Part shown: positions 45,401-57,659 of the stretch, piece by piece
Layout of the letters: every line of letters starts with the position of its first letter
How positions within the stretch are numbered: the stretch's first letter is position 1
Notes under the pieces: model-generated
The model's input: only the letters and a program-made list of their open reading frames with translations
Databases searched by the model: none
Told to the model about the DNA's origin: nothing
Program-made: the position numbers and the translations under genes
DNA from: Apoda limacodes
Lineage: Eukaryota; Arthropoda; Insecta; Lepidoptera; Limacodidae
DNA length: 64,000 nt
Direction of reading: 5' to 3'
Assembly (NCBI GenBank): GCA_946406115.1
Contig: OX291561.1
Span: 8,610,273-8,674,272 of the forward strand

Positions 45401-48400
45401 AATTTGGTCACCACTCAGCATATGCTGTGAGGAATCACGGCGATTTTCAGGGCAACTAGACTAGATAAACTAGCTTCCACCAGCGGCTCCGCCCACGCTA
45501 GATTCGGTTATCTGCGGGTGATTTCTACGGTTCGTGTTTGATTTACTTCTACTTTAAATAACATACATAACGCAATCCGACATACATACATAATCCGATC
45601 GCACTATCCTTACACGCTCAAGTATTATTATTTCCTGTACAATCGCTCGCGGTAGAGACACAAAATACTCAGGGTGCGTGAATGCGAGATAAGTGGAAAA
45701 TGCATGCTTCTCCTCTTATTACTATTACGTCATTGCGAAATGACATCCATGACCCATAAAATATTTTTTCGTGTGTGTGAGAGAGAAAGAGAGATAGGGT
45801 AAGCGAGAAAGTGTGTGTGAAACAAGAGGTTAAATAATAAAAGCAATATTTACCCTCCTCATCTTCAGCAGGTTGTATGTCAATTCTTCTATCTTGCTGC
45901 TGTTGTTCCTTCTGGGATGATCCCTTCTTCGTAGAGCTCTCTTCTTCGAGATTACCTACTGCTAACACCAAATTGTTACTACATGCTTAATTAAAAAATA
46001 TGTTATATCGAATGATTAGTATGAAATGTGTTTGAACACTCACAGGATATGGCTAGAAGTCCCAAACTTTTTCCATGCACAAAATAAATAAAGGCTTTAC
46101 AAAAATGAAATACATTTAATGACTTTATTTGAATTTTGTCGGAGCCTAACAACAGTTTAGGACTCCTTAGTAGATATTTAATAGTGAAACCATGTTTCTA
46201 ACGTCCACAGCTCACTATTAACTTTGAGTTCCGCTAAGTCGTCAGTGTGCGAGTGACTTTACAGCCAGGCTTGACATAAATATCATGCATGATATTTTGA
46301 TTTAATGATCATGGGGTTATTTATACAGATGACAAAATGTAACAGCAGATTGTGTAAAATAAAATAAAACTATGCTAAAGTCATTATAAAAGATTCTTTT
46401 TCGTTCTTAGAATATTTAGAATACTTCTTATACAGGGTGGAAACGTACCAGTGATCTCACTCGATTATTTCTAAACCATACATGATATCGAAATATTGAT
46501 TGTTGATCCTGAAAGTGTTTCACGAGCTCTATCCAATGGTATCAATAATGATTTATAAAATAAACGGGATCTATCCGAAAATTTGATGTTTTTAGCTTCC
46601 GTACATTAGTATGACGACATGGCACCTTAGTAAGTTTAAAATCTTATAAACATAAAGTATTTCCGCAAATAATTTTAAAGAATAACGCAATCTACGAGGT
46701 TATAATTATTATTTTATTACATTTCTTAATTTTTTTTTAATAATGTTAAAAGTGGCGTCTTCCATTTTCTGTGCATTTTCTTGCTCTTTCTACTGTTTCT
46801 CTACGAACGTTTCGTAGCATCGCTGGACTCGTTAAAGAATATCTTTTAAGAATTTGTTGTTAATTATACGTGTATCTACTATCTATTATAATTATTAATA
46901 CAAATAATAATAAGTGCATAATTTATTTTTAAGTATGTACCTAAATTATAAAATATATTACTTCATGTCGCCATACTAAATCATCAAACTTCTAGATAGA
47001 TCCAGTTTATTATATAAACTATTATTTATACCAATGGTTAGATCTTGTGAAGCACTTTCACTTTTATGGTTTAGAAATAATCGAGTAAGCTTACTTAACG
47101 TTGCCACCCTGTATATTCGTCACAATCATTTCTTGTGTTCTTTTTTGTACTTTTTTCACAATATACGCTGTGGTTTATTTTACATTTAATTTAAGTATAT
47201 TAGTTTTTGCACTTAAAAACGATGCAATAAAAGGCGATACCAGTCGTAAATTCTTATATTACCTATAATATATTGTGTAACAAGTACATATTGGTTTTTA
47301 ATCTTACAAACACAAGAAGTAATTGTGACTGAAATTATGTTTTACTAAGCTGCTCATCTTTCAATCAATTATGTTGAACTTTGAGCTTCTGTGCTCAAGG
47401 ATAAAATATGTTAATCTGTAAATCGGGGCATAGTATTTAGAGTATATTTTTGCGAAACAACAGTTTTGGTTTCTATTTTACAACAGTTTTGGTTTCTACT
47501 TTACCGAGTCACAGGATTTGCGGTCAATGGTTGCCTGGTAGAGATAGCTTTTTAGCGATAAAGAAAAAGCCACGAAGTAGTACATTTGTTTTTTTTCTGT
47601 TATTTTTGGACATGTAATTCTGTGTGCAATAAAGTGAATTCATTAATTTATTTATTATATTCGTGGCACGTTATAATGAATATAAAACATTCCTTTAGAA
47701 AGTAAATAATATTATTATAATAGTATGTTTTAATTAGTGTGTAAAAATGTTTAAATATTTTAATAAGGTAAGGGGCAGTGTTATTTGACCAACCACTTTA
47801 GTCCTGCGTGACAAGTGGTCAGCCCATCATTACAACACTGCTCCTGACATAGTATACAATATATGGACTAAAGTGGCTTTATAATGACCTATACGTGGTA
47901 AATCACCAACCTTCAGTCCTTAGCAATCAGTGGTAAAATAAAAGACAACAGAATAATATAACTCCTTTGCTAGTTCTCGACCAACTTGAAAAGGGGTAAG
48001 TCAAGACTGGACAAATTGACACAATACTGTGGCTTTTTCAAATAGACTGAATGTGACTTGAATACAATGCATCCAGGTACAGAATATGTTAATGGATTTT
48101 TTATTCACATGTAAATTATAGCTTAAAATAATTTAATGACCCTTTGCCAGTTCCTAACAAACTTGAAAAGGGGGTAAGCTAAGACTGGAAAAATAAACTA
48201 ACACAAACCTGTGTTTCTTTGAAAATAGACTGAATGTGACTTAAATACTATGCCTCCATGTACATATATTCTTAATATATTAATGTTTTTTTGAATTTAC
48301 ATTCAAATTATATCTTAAATTAATTAAACTTTAATTATAATTAATTAATATAAATAAGACGAACGTTAACTCAATGCCATGCAATTCAATTGTATCCCTT

Positions 48401-51400
48401 ACCGACAGCTTTATTCTTCGCTGCAATGTAGGCCAGGTAAGCGGGGGAATTGTGGTATGCCTTCAAGCTTTTTTCGTACTCCGACTACGGGACGGTGTGT
48501 TTAATGGTGCCATTACCCCATATGTGCATGTTTGTATGAAGTGACGTGCATGTGGGACACAAAACGTGTGTTATTCCAATGTGGTGGTTAGTCACAGTAC
48601 AGTTGTATCAAGTAAAAAATTTAGGTGATTTTTACTTGCAGTGGTGAAAATATACTACTGTCTTGCTCTCACTTGCGGTTTTATGAGCGTTCTCATTACT
48701 GCCACAGTCTGAGCATTTATACAGTTCGCCATCAGAGGCGTCTAGATGGAGCAATCGTGCAGTGTGCGGAGAGGCGGGGGGCAAAACAGTGCCAACTCAC
48801 AAACAGTAGAGCTGTCAGGCAACGCATACGCCGCAATTAACGTTGTCGGAGTACTCGACTACTTAAAACACGATGACCAACTGTATGAATGCATGTGTTG
48901 CAATCAGACAAGAAAGTAATATTCACGTGCACTTTTACCTTGAAACATCTTTAATAATATTGGCAAGGAATGATTTTTAGTCACCATAAAAATATAAAAC
49001 AGTTTTAAAATAATTTTTCTTTTTGTTGAAGAAAATATATTTATTAACAAAAACAACTTTAGACAAGTTTTTATTCAATTATACGTTATACTACATGAAT
49101 TTTCTATGACCAAATGCATTGAATAATTTAGTCGGTTATTTGAATCTACCAATTAAAAACGACTTCGCAGCGGGGAAAAAAAACTGTTAAATTTAAAATC
49201 GTTCTTAATTGATACGAAATTTGTACGTATGTTTGTACAACGTCATAGTTCCTCTTTCCGAAGGCGTTAACCTGTGTCTGCAAGCACACCCACATCATGA
49301 AAACTCTCTATTTTTAACAATTTTGAAAAATACTTATGATGATTATGAAACCTTTTTTAAAAAAATTACCCTCCTTTTTGCCGGCAGTCGGGTAAAAAAT
49401 AAATACAGTAATTCAAAGTTGTATACCCAAATTGGTTAAGTGAAGCAGGTGAGGTGAAATGTACATATACACAAATGTGGCCCCGACTCCTGAACTATAT
49501 TGACTTGAAATTATATGGTACCTCTAGTTTTGTGGGCCAGCCACTGTATATAGGCAGGTGATGCTTGGTAAGTTTTCAACATTTCTGTGTACTGCGCCTA
49601 CATCCAAAATGCACTCATTAATTAACTGTATAGGGATGTGAACTTACAGGAACTTCAGGCAATGTCTCAAAATCAACAATTCGAATTCTTAATATTGATA
49701 GATTTTGTAGTGCATTTTTTTCATAAGTAGGTACACTGGTAATCAAATAAACTTAGCCACCCGCTCCTTTAGTACTGAAACCTATTTTCCTCATAAAGCA
49801 TAACATTGGGCAAAGATATACAAAAAAAAGACCTATTTTACTACAATTAAAATAATGACAAATTTAATCTCTTTGTAATCTCTCAATGAAAACAATGTAT
49901 GAAGGTAAATTTTCCCTTAGAATTAAATTTTAAATGAGTAAATCAAATCTAAATAAATAAAAGAAAACACATAGGTACTTCATTGTAATTCCAAAGTCTG
50001 GTATTAGCAAAAACATAATGCAGTAAAAAAAATCCATAGATATTCCTGTAATTTTTGCCAATATTTGCTTGATACAAACCCTAGGGCTGGTATGATATGG
50101 TGATTTTTCTGATCATTTTGTTTGTTTCTGTCTCTTGCCATGTCACAATGGATACTACGCCACAGGAAACTGCTCAAGCTATCGCACTCCTCTAAGCAAG
50201 ATGTAGACAACATCAGGTCGTGCGAAGGCTCCTACGAATCTTTGTTGCAACGTGTTTACAGACGGTTCTTGGAGATTGGAGCTTTCGATCGTCGACAGGG
50301 AGCAGGCAGGCCTAGGGCCACATTCTCCATAGACGATGGCTATATCAATGTTACTCTTTTGCGAAATCTGCGCCTTAACCAAGTTCAAGTTCAAAAACAA
50401 CAATGTGAAGGAAACCTGGTACCACGGAGAGCTGCAACTGTTCCAAAATTGACAGCAGTGACTGGACGTTAGACCAATAGTGTTATTTTTTCTTTACTGA
50501 TAAAAAAAGGGTACGAATAAAGGGGCTTCCATTAAGAAGTCATCGACGCCAAAGGGAAAGAAGTCATCGACGCCAAAGGGAATGAAGTCATCGACGCCAA
50601 AGGGTTTATCGCCGGCCTGGAGACCGTTATTCTAAGTGATGCCTTGAAGAAACTGTCTCTTATGGGAGGCTCTGTAATGGTGTGGGGCGCCATTTCCTGA
50701 CAGCACAAACAACTTTAGTTTTCATTGAACCGACTGCCCATACACTTAGATTTATTGATCATCGCTACATTACTGAACTTCTTGCAGATTCTGACTGAGC
50801 AAGACTGCATGCCGCTTAGAACGTGACACAGTATCTGGGAGACGTTGCTATTCGCACCATGGACTAGCCAGTTGGTAGCCCGGACTTGAACCTTATTCAG
50901 CACTTATGAGATGAATGCAGAGCTTTTTTATCTGCTGTAGCAACGATTTCAGAGCTGCGAATCGCCCTTAAAGAAGCGTGGAACACAATCCCACAAGACT
51001 TAATTAACAGGCTTATAAGGGTTATGAATTCGAGGCTGCAGGCAGTACGTAATCTAGGCACGGGGAGAAAACACCTAATATTTTAACCAGTACTTTATTT
51101 TGCATTTCAAGTTCTTATAATTTTTTTTTATTGCTAACTAGCGATGACTGTTTCAACAGTGTAAATGACACCTTTCTGTAAACTTCTTATACCCCCTAAA
51201 CACTAAAAACAATTAATTTTGACCGCCACAAAATGCCTATTTTTTGGTATAACTTTGAAACTTTGATCAATTAAGTGCAAATGAAATTTTGACAAAAATA
51301 CATAGCTTACTGTACCAAAATAACGGATAGCCTTGTTTATTTAATTTCCGGTGTTATTCAAAAGGAATTAGTCGTTATTTATATTAGAATAGAATTATAT

Positions 51401-54400
51401 TTTCATATTTCATGTCGTAAAATAGTTCACAATTCCTGTGATATTCCATCTCTAATTCCCACCTATAATTTTTTAATTATTGAACACAATTTATTAAGAC
51501 CAAGGTTTTCTCTAAGTAAAACAGTATGGGGACCTTCAAGATGATTATATTTTTAAAGGGTCGGCAACGCGCGAGTAATGCTCCTCCTGGTGTTGCATGC
51601 ATCCAAAGGCTGCGTTGACCGCTTAACATCAGGCGCACCGTCAGCTTGGTGTGAACAAATTAGTGGTATAAAAGAAACCCCCAGACACAATCTTTAACGC
51701 CCATGACATAAATATCATAGTTTCCAATTTATAGCTACTATAGGCTAGTTTTCTAGCATTTTGGGATCTTATGTTTACAAAATACAGACAATGACATACC
51801 TTCTCCGCTTCATATTCATCAACAAATACAGCCTTTTCCGTTTCGGGAAGGTCTCTCCACATCCCTCCAATAATCCTTCCAATTTCCCATAGTTTCAGGT
51901 CAGGATGCGCTGCTTTCACACTATCCCATACTCGTCGCGAGTACCGCATGTAGGGCATAAGGGGTTTTTCTGGAGGTTTGGGCGGCTTTGGCAAGCCTGC
52001 ACCCTAGAATACGGTAACTTTTAGTAGCATGGAATGTAAAATAGGAACAGAGGTGTCATATTTTTGTAAAACCAAAGCATCTTATTATAATCAACAAGTC
52101 AATCAAAATTTGCCCCATTCTGCGCTAACTTCGTTTATCAGCGTGGGATTAATTAAGGTAAGGAAGTTTTCTATAGCAAGCTATAGCTGTGGCTATAGTT
52201 TGTACATGTAGATGTGCTTTATAATTATTCTTGTGGGTACCACATTGAGTACGAAATGCAATTTCATACGGTTTTTCGTACTGACCTGGGAGTTATTACG
52301 CACTGGGGTCTCAAAAAGTTCGATTTTCAAAACTGAGTATGTATACAACTTTGGAACTTTTTCTTGCAGGTAGTAAAAAAAGTATATTGCTTTATTTAAT
52401 ACCAGATGTGCTGTACCATGATTACACCCGCGTGATTTGATATAAGCAGGTGGGTGATATTTTGAAATAAGTCCGTTCAGCTTCTTGTGTTTATATAACA
52501 ACTAAGAACATACAAACAAATAATCCACAATGAGGGGTCTCTAAATTTTATTGATTTATTTATTCTTTTTGTACATATATATTGTTTACCAATGGCGGGC
52601 TTAATGCCATACAGCATTTTCTACCAGCCAACTAGCCAAATAAGGCTAAACAGAAAGTACAAAAAATGTTAGTATATAAGAATATAAATAAATATACGAA
52701 ATAAATTTAGCTACAAATTTATAGATTACACATACATTTCTCAGTACCTCAATAATCAATGTACTACTTAGTAAAAGAGATATTTCTGCTTTAGAGCAAT
52801 AAATGTGGTTTCCTTACTTAGTACGTAAATAAAGTAAATAGACAAACTTACCACTCCAGCACCTTTTCCAATCTTCTGTGGTTGAAATCCAGGATGTGAG
52901 TGTGCAGTAGATATGAATGGGCTGGTCTTGTCATCCTTTCCAGCCTGAGAGCCCTGACTCGAGGCTGTGGCTCCGGGGGCGGAACGCCGCGCGCTTTCTG
53001 CACCGAAACGTGCCTGAGACTGGGCCTGCCATCCCCCATATCCCCCCGAATGCCCCATCGGGGGACCAGAGTGCCCCATTGCGGGCCCAGAGTGTCCCAT
53101 CGGGGGACCACCTTGGTATTGCGGGTGGTACTGGTATTGGTTATGGTGCGGCGGCGGTGCATTCATACCGCCTTCAAGCCAAGCAGCGGGGCGGCAATAC
53201 AATGAAAAGAAAAAAAATAAGCGTAAGGGAAAGGATAGGGAAACGGGTGGGGTAAAATCAAATATGCACTAATATCTAAATGAAATAAATAAATGAAAGT
53301 GTTTAGTGTTTAGTGATTAGGCTGAGCAAGCTATCACAACTAGCTAGTGATTTAGCATTTAGTGGGCATTTAGTTAGCGAAGAGGTCTGATTTAACACTT
53401 GTGTATGTGAAATGATAAATGATTGCTGGTGTAGAAAATTGAAATCGTGTATTACATTTTTAATTCCCCACAGAGTACCTAGATCCGAAACAGATGAATG
53501 AGTAAAAAAAAAATTTTGAAAAAAAAAACAAAGAAACAATTGGTGTCATTACCTTTCATCAAATTGAAACTCATTGGGGGCCCCGCAATCATGTAGTCTG
53601 TTTTAACATAACAAAACATGAAACAAAACCAAAAACAAGAGCATATAATGTAAGTAAAAATGCGCAAAGAATAAGGGTAACTGAAATAAAAAGTTGGTTA
53701 CAACGGCTGGATAAGAAGCAGAAAGTCATGCTTTGGAGACAATGCAGCACTTCAGTTAGAGACCAGCAATACCAAGAACATAGCCTTGCCTTGGATTTAA
53801 TTAACTTGTTATATGAGCTGAGTTAGTATCTAACAGGATTTTAGCAAGACAACATTGTAATCCATTAACTTTTTGAATATAATATTAGTAGTACTAGTTC
53901 AATTTCTTTTTCTTAATCTACATGATTGAAGATTTAAAACTGAACAGTGGATTTTTTTTTGGTTAAAATTAACGGAGTCTCTTTGCTGGTAAGTCAATTT
54001 GAGCGAAACCTGGTAGCTAGCTTCCAACTCAGAGATAAACATAGGTTATTTTTCATCCCAATCAAACATTACCGATTATTTAAAATTCCAAACAGGCCTA
54101 AAGGCACCAACTACATAGAGAATAATAGTCTTTTGAAATTAGATGAACCATATTTACTAAGTCAATAAACTCATGTCTCAAAAATAACCTTTTTGCATTG
54201 CTACTAGTTTAGACAGTTACTTTAATACAATATAACTAAAATTTTCCCTTTAGGTGCTGCCATACCCAAATGAGTTAAGTTTGCAACTATATGATTAATT
54301 TTGTTACAGTCCTGAGTACATGAGGTGAAAACAATTATGTTATAGTTCAAACTTCAATTAAGTTGATTTGCTAATATTATAATAATTTGGCTATGAAAAC

Positions 54401-55005
54401 ATTAAAATAAAATCTGACACTCTATTTTTAGGCTTCAATTCAAATTGTTTGCAATGCTAAGAGTAATATTACCTTGAATCTTATTTCATAAAATATATAT
54501 TAATTTGAATAATCAAATTTGCTTATTTCATAGTTCAAAATACATATTTGAATTTCATACAAACAAAACAACGGAAAAAATTTAGATTTATAACGTGCAG
54601 TCATGTGCTAGTGCCTATTTTACATAGAAATGTGTCTCTTTGTATGCTTCAATTGTGTAATATTTTTTATATTCATATTTATGCCAGGCATTTTGGAGTT
54701 GTCAGCACAGTATGAGTAAGACATCTGTTTATACTAATACAAACATAAGCCTGAAAAATTAAGTAGTCAGAAATCTAATCTTAATGTGGCATGAGGATTT
54801 TTTAAGACCCCACAGATATTTCCAGACATTTTTGTAAACAATATCTATACACAAATATAAAGATTAAATAGTTTAAAGTTTGATAAATAATGGTTAAAAT
54901 TTTAAGTAGGTATAGAAAAATTAGGAAAGAATACGAACGCGGATTGCTTTGAGGACTTGGCATCGACATTGATGTATTTTGTTTGTAGCTGTTAGGAGTG
55001 GCCAT
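39489..55005 (-). CDS. SMARCE1: SMARCE1 / BAP111 (dalao), SWI/SNF HMG-box subunit
   Basis: SMARCE1 is the HMG-box DNA-binding subunit of BAP/PBAP chromatin remodellers. Exons: 55005-54939, 53597-53553, 53171-52852, 52003-51800, (49597-49522 or 48484-48403), 45961-45854, 45288-45155, 44362-44222, 43454-43317, 42660-42459, 41923-41780, 41674-41600, 41287-41117 and 39520-39489. The sum is 1863 nt with the second alternative exon, giving 620 residues. The start reads [10 protein letters not shown] Gly/His/Met-rich region ([10 protein letters not shown] repeats) precedes the HMG box (about 150-235): [21 protein letters not shown] then [17 protein letters not shown]. Next are [10 protein letters not shown] and [20 protein letters not shown], then VVTTARMQ. 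A coiled coil follows ([20 protein letters not shown]), then an acidic and Pro/His/Tyr-rich tail ending [10 protein letters not shown]. It is longer than the vertebrate protein (~410) because of both low-complexity ends. An acceptor just before the ATG (TTTTCAG at 55022-55028) implies a non-coding first exon upstream. Donors of exons 1, 11 and 12 are weak, so the extreme N-terminus and tail splicing are less certain. Confidence 0.93.
39780..40260. repeat. ~305-bp tandem duplication in the last SMARCE1 intron
   Basis: TCTGACGCGAGTTCCGTCTT then ACGAA occurs at about 39794 and 40101. (T/C)CTGACGCGAGTTTA(T/A) with TTTTTACCCAT occurs at 40048 and 40148, and CACAACGCCG(T/C)(T/T)AAA at 39971 and 40190. 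No ORF and no clear termini. Confidence 0.65.
40575..41100 (+). repeat. Dispersed repeat F copies (CATTTATAATATTA-ended)
   Basis: Units begin near CTAGCTTTTGCCAGCTCCGC, pass TAGTTATTCCCG(C/T)GGGAA and CAAATTTCATCTATATCGGT, and end near GTGAAGAGGTAACAGACAGA. Further copies are at 42690-42760, 43060-43245, 45473-45545, 62232-62505 and 62528-62810. It is very abundant in Lepidoptera. Confidence 0.75.
43060..43245 (+). repeat. Dispersed repeat F copy
   Basis: TAGATGTTCCCGTGGGAAT, GGACTTAAACTATCTCTATG, CATCTAAATCGGTTCAGCGG and TTTCGCATTTATAATATTAG. It sits directly before the SMARCE1 exon at 43317. A (TA)n microsatellite lies just upstream at about 42999-43025. Confidence 0.75.
46433..47111. mobile_element. 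679-bp foldback MITE with TA target site
   Basis: Long inverted repeats (~150-190 bp) pair 46433-46620 with 46975-47111. The outer ends are CAGGGTGG(A/C)AACGT / ACGTTGCCACCCTG. Shared inner phrases are ACTCGATTATTTCTAAACCA, AGTG(T/C)TTCAC(G/A)AG and GGATCTATC. Flanking TA dinucleotides (46431-46432 and 47112-47113) fit a Tc1/mariner-type insertion. The centre (~46640-46960) is AT-rich and non-coding. It lies in a SMARCE1 intron. Confidence 0.8.
47960..48300. repeat. Two-copy ~175-bp direct duplication
   Basis: CTTTGC(T/C)AGTT then ACTTGAAAAGGGGTAAG and AATAGACTGAATGTGACTTG occur once at about 47966-48110 and again at about 48142-48290. The second copy ends ~100 bp from the alternative SMARCE1 exon at 48403. 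No ORF. Confidence 0.75.
48403..48484 (-). CDS. SMARCE1: SMARCE1 alternative exon 5b (canonical-like)
   Basis: The exon encodes [20 protein letters not shown], then AAKNKAV. This is the typical segment at the end of the SMARCE1 HMG box (human [20 protein letters not shown]). Acceptor CCCGTAG, donor G|GTAAGG; 82 nt, entering in phase 0 and leaving in phase 1. It is one of two alternatives; the other (5a) is about 1 kb upstream in the gene. Confidence 0.92.
49522..49597 (-). CDS. SMARCE1: SMARCE1 alternative exon 5a (divergent paralogous exon)
   Basis: The exon encodes [20 protein letters not shown], then AHKTR. It aligns with 5b as (Y)xxx(L)K(T/A)Y(Q/H)xSPAY(I/L)xxx. Acceptor GATGTAG, donor G|GTACCA; 76 nt, entering in phase 0 and leaving in phase 1, exactly as 5b. 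Including both exons, or neither, shifts the frame of the next exon, so only one can be used per productive mRNA. The conserved SPAY core and lack of stops argue it is a real coding exon. Confidence 0.85.
50120..51090 (+). pseudogene. Tc1-like transposase relic
   Basis: Collinear fragments of a Tc1/mariner-type transposase occur in several frames. [20 protein letters not shown], the 'TGS..RR.G.GRPR' linker, follows a paired-type DNA-binding region. Then come SVMVWGAIS (SVMVWGGIS), [11 protein letters not shown] (the LNAQRYLDEIL position), [14 protein letters not shown] (RSPDLNPIEHLWD) and [18 protein letters not shown] then VMNSRLQAV. Multiple stops and frameshifts. A 24-bp tandem triplication (GAAGTCATCGACGCCAAAGG) at 50536-50605 has expanded inside the dead ORF. 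It lies in the SMARCE1 intron between the HMG exon and exon 5a. Confidence 0.88.
51550..51665 (-). repeat. Dispersed repeat C, copy 4 (reverse)
   Basis: GGGTCGGCAACGCGCGAGTA, TGTTGCATGCATCCAAAGGC and TTGACCGCTTAACATCAGGC are the reverse complement of the 21540-21625 copy. Confidence 0.75.
52545..52640 (+). repeat. Dispersed repeat H, copy 1
   Basis: ATTTATTCTTTTTGTACAT, CCAATGGCGGGCTTAATGCC and ATTTTCTACCAGCCAACTAG match 60330-60405 (ACAATGGCAAGCTTAATGCC, TATTCTTCGCCAGCCGACCA). It is probably the 3' tail of a retroelement. Confidence 0.65.
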
Positions 55006-55689
55006 CGCACAAAGATAATCCCTGAAAACAAATATTAAAGTTTTTGGATTAATAAAATAAAGTTGATTTACAAATAAAGAAAGCTATACAAATATCAGTA
55101 TTAGTTACCATAATCAATTACCCTTAATGTTAAATGATGTTGTTTACAAATAGTTTAAGCAACCGAATGCACAGATAACAAGTATAAATGCTAATGACAT
55201 AAAGAAAATACATTGCAGCTTAGTGACAGTTTTTCTCTTTCTTTTAGAAACCGCATGGAAATACTAAACTTAAATTAATATAGTGAGTACTACTTAGGTA
55301 CATCCATATTTGATAGCAGTGATATTTAAAAATTTATAATTTGGTGAAGTACAGATTATGGCAAAAAACAAACTACATGTAAGTAAAAAATTTCTTACCC
55401 TAGTATCAAAATAATAAAGAAAACTTGTAGTTCAAGAAAACAGGATTCAGATTTACTTATTAAAAAGCTACTTTTGCATAAAAAAAATAAAAAATGATCT
55501 CCTTGTACACAAATCATAAAAAATGCTGAATAAAATAAACTTTTGCCCAACAAATGGTAGTAGAAAAAGTAAATTAGTAAGTACTATAAATTCAATGACG
55601 ATGATGTTTATCCTTGCAGAAAGGCCAAGAAGTAAGCCATACAGCCACATCTTCAGTAAGAATATTAATTGAAATTTGATTGTCCGAAA

Positions 55690-56275
55690 CACATTTAATT
55701 TTCCGACAAATACATTTACTCAAACCATTTTAATAGAACAGTGCAAGACCAAAGTGTTTAGGTATTTTAAAAGTATGAGAAAACAAAACTTTTACTCTAT
55801 ATTCTCAGATTATAATTATATGTAACACTGAATTCCAAGGTTCATTATTTTTACTTCTGCTGCCTATTCTAGTAATAATTCTAGGTATCTCGGTTTTTTT
55901 TCTATATTCAACACATACAAATAGGCAAGGACTCCACCGTAGAAAAAAATTGGAGCAAGAACGAACACGTTCAGACAACAAAAGATCTTTAGTAGGTCTA
56001 TTTTTAACACTTTTCACTAGCACAATTCAAATTAATTAGTGCATAAACCAACAGACTGGGTACCTATGTATGCATATAATGCAATACATGGAATAACACC
56101 ATTTTAGAAAGCATCTTCCTTTCCTTAAATATCATTTATAAACATCTGGCGATGGGCTAGGAGTCGAAGGACGACATAATAAAGTATTATCTTTGAAAGT
56201 TCATTGTAGAAGAATAACAGAGATTGTAAAGAGATAAATTTATTGTTTCTAACAAGAGAGAGCGAGACCCAAAAT
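55690..56275. repeat. Dispersed repeat B, copy 2
   Basis: Same family and orientation as 11371-11960. It lies upstream of the SMARCE1 start codon, probably in its 5' UTR intron or promoter flank. The two copies differ by scattered substitutions and a few indels, including loss of about 15 bp near GGCGATGGGCTAGGAGTCG. Confidence 0.85.
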
Positions 56276-56799
56276 CTTATTCAAATTGTTTAAAAGAACA
56301 AGTAAAGTGCTTCTTATGATGTCTTTGACTTTGACTTCGCTCTGCAGCAGTGACATTATTCTGCCGATCAGCACCAATATTTTAAAAACGAATAAGCGAA
56401 TTAAAAGTATTGTTTTCAGGTAAGTACCTAAATATTATTCATAATAACTTTGTCAACTACGTGATTTAGTAAAAACCTATATATAGCGGTATGTAATAAA
56501 TGCAATGCATAAATTTAATAACGTAAAAGAACAAAATAAGTGACCAGTAAACTGAGGGCCACACATACCTGTGTAGTAATAAAATTAATTTAATTTAACG
56601 TCTCTGATTCCTTGTATATAAAACTAGCACAATTTATTTAGATTTCTTTGATGTAAACAAATTGCAAAGAAGAAAGCAAGCCATATTTATTCTTTTTAAT
56701 TTTTTTCCTATTCGTCCCTTAGGACAAACTAAGGTCTTAGACCATGCTGCCATTTTTATTTATTGTTTAGGTTCTAGGTTTGTTTTTCAATTGCCTGAT

Positions 56800-57115
56800 A
56801 TTCTTGAATAGAGTGGCGTATACCATGTCATATGTATTTAAAAAAAATCAGGGTTAAGGAAGGTGTGTATGTGTGTGTGGTTTAGAAGATGGTGACTTCA
56901 ACCATATTTTATTTAATAAAAATCATCTTTATGTAACTAATTTTTGTCTGGTGCTACTCGTTTTAAAGTTAAATTCCTGCCATTACTATAAACTTGTATA
57001 AATTTGGATATATATATGAATTTCCTGGATGGAGCGCAGAATATCTCCATTGTTTTTGTAAACATTGATGCCCATCAATCATAATAAATATAGACATCGT
57101 GAAATAAGTACACTT
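56800..57115. repeat. Dispersed repeat A, copy 2
   Basis: Counterpart of 5698-6005: TTGAATAGAGTGGCGTATAC, TGCCATTACTATAAACTTGT, TTTCCTGGATGGAGCGCAGA and CATCGTGAAATAAGTACAC. It carries an extra ~100 bp with a TGTGTG run between the two blocks. Confidence 0.75.
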
Positions 57116-57659
57116 AGCATTTCCTAAGTGCAGATCCATGTGTTTGTGCTTCTTGAGGTTTTGCTGGGGTTGATTCATGTTTTTTTGTTCCTTATTTTTC
57201 TAAAGGTAGATCCATTTTTCTGGACTCCTTTTGTTTTCTCTTATGTTATGGTGGTATTTTGTTGACTCCGTCCAAAGTAGAATCCTATGTTAGCATGTTA
57301 GAAGTTCTAGTGTTTATCTAAAAAGGGGACGGTGCCGTCTTAAGTATATAACCACGGACCCGAAACTATAATCTAAATTAATCCAACTTAAACCAACTCA
57401 GTACAAAATAACCACACGTCATAGCAAGGTATTTTGGTTTTTTGTGTGTTGTACGTCAGCTGTCACTGTCACATTTTGACTACCGGTCCCAGTAATTTAA
57501 TACACCAGAAACCAACTTAAACTAACTTAATACGTGGTATTTCGTGGTTAACGTTCGGGACTGCTCCCTTCATAGGTATTTCTATAATGTTTTACATTAT
57601 TAAACAAAGTCAAACTTTAAGAGCCATGTAATAAGAAACAATTTTTATAGGTCGTCTAT

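Noticed and set aside
52848..53255. Three long overlapping ORFs besides SMARCE1 exon 3
   Set aside because: They are frame shadows of the GC-rich, repetitive SMARCE1 exon.
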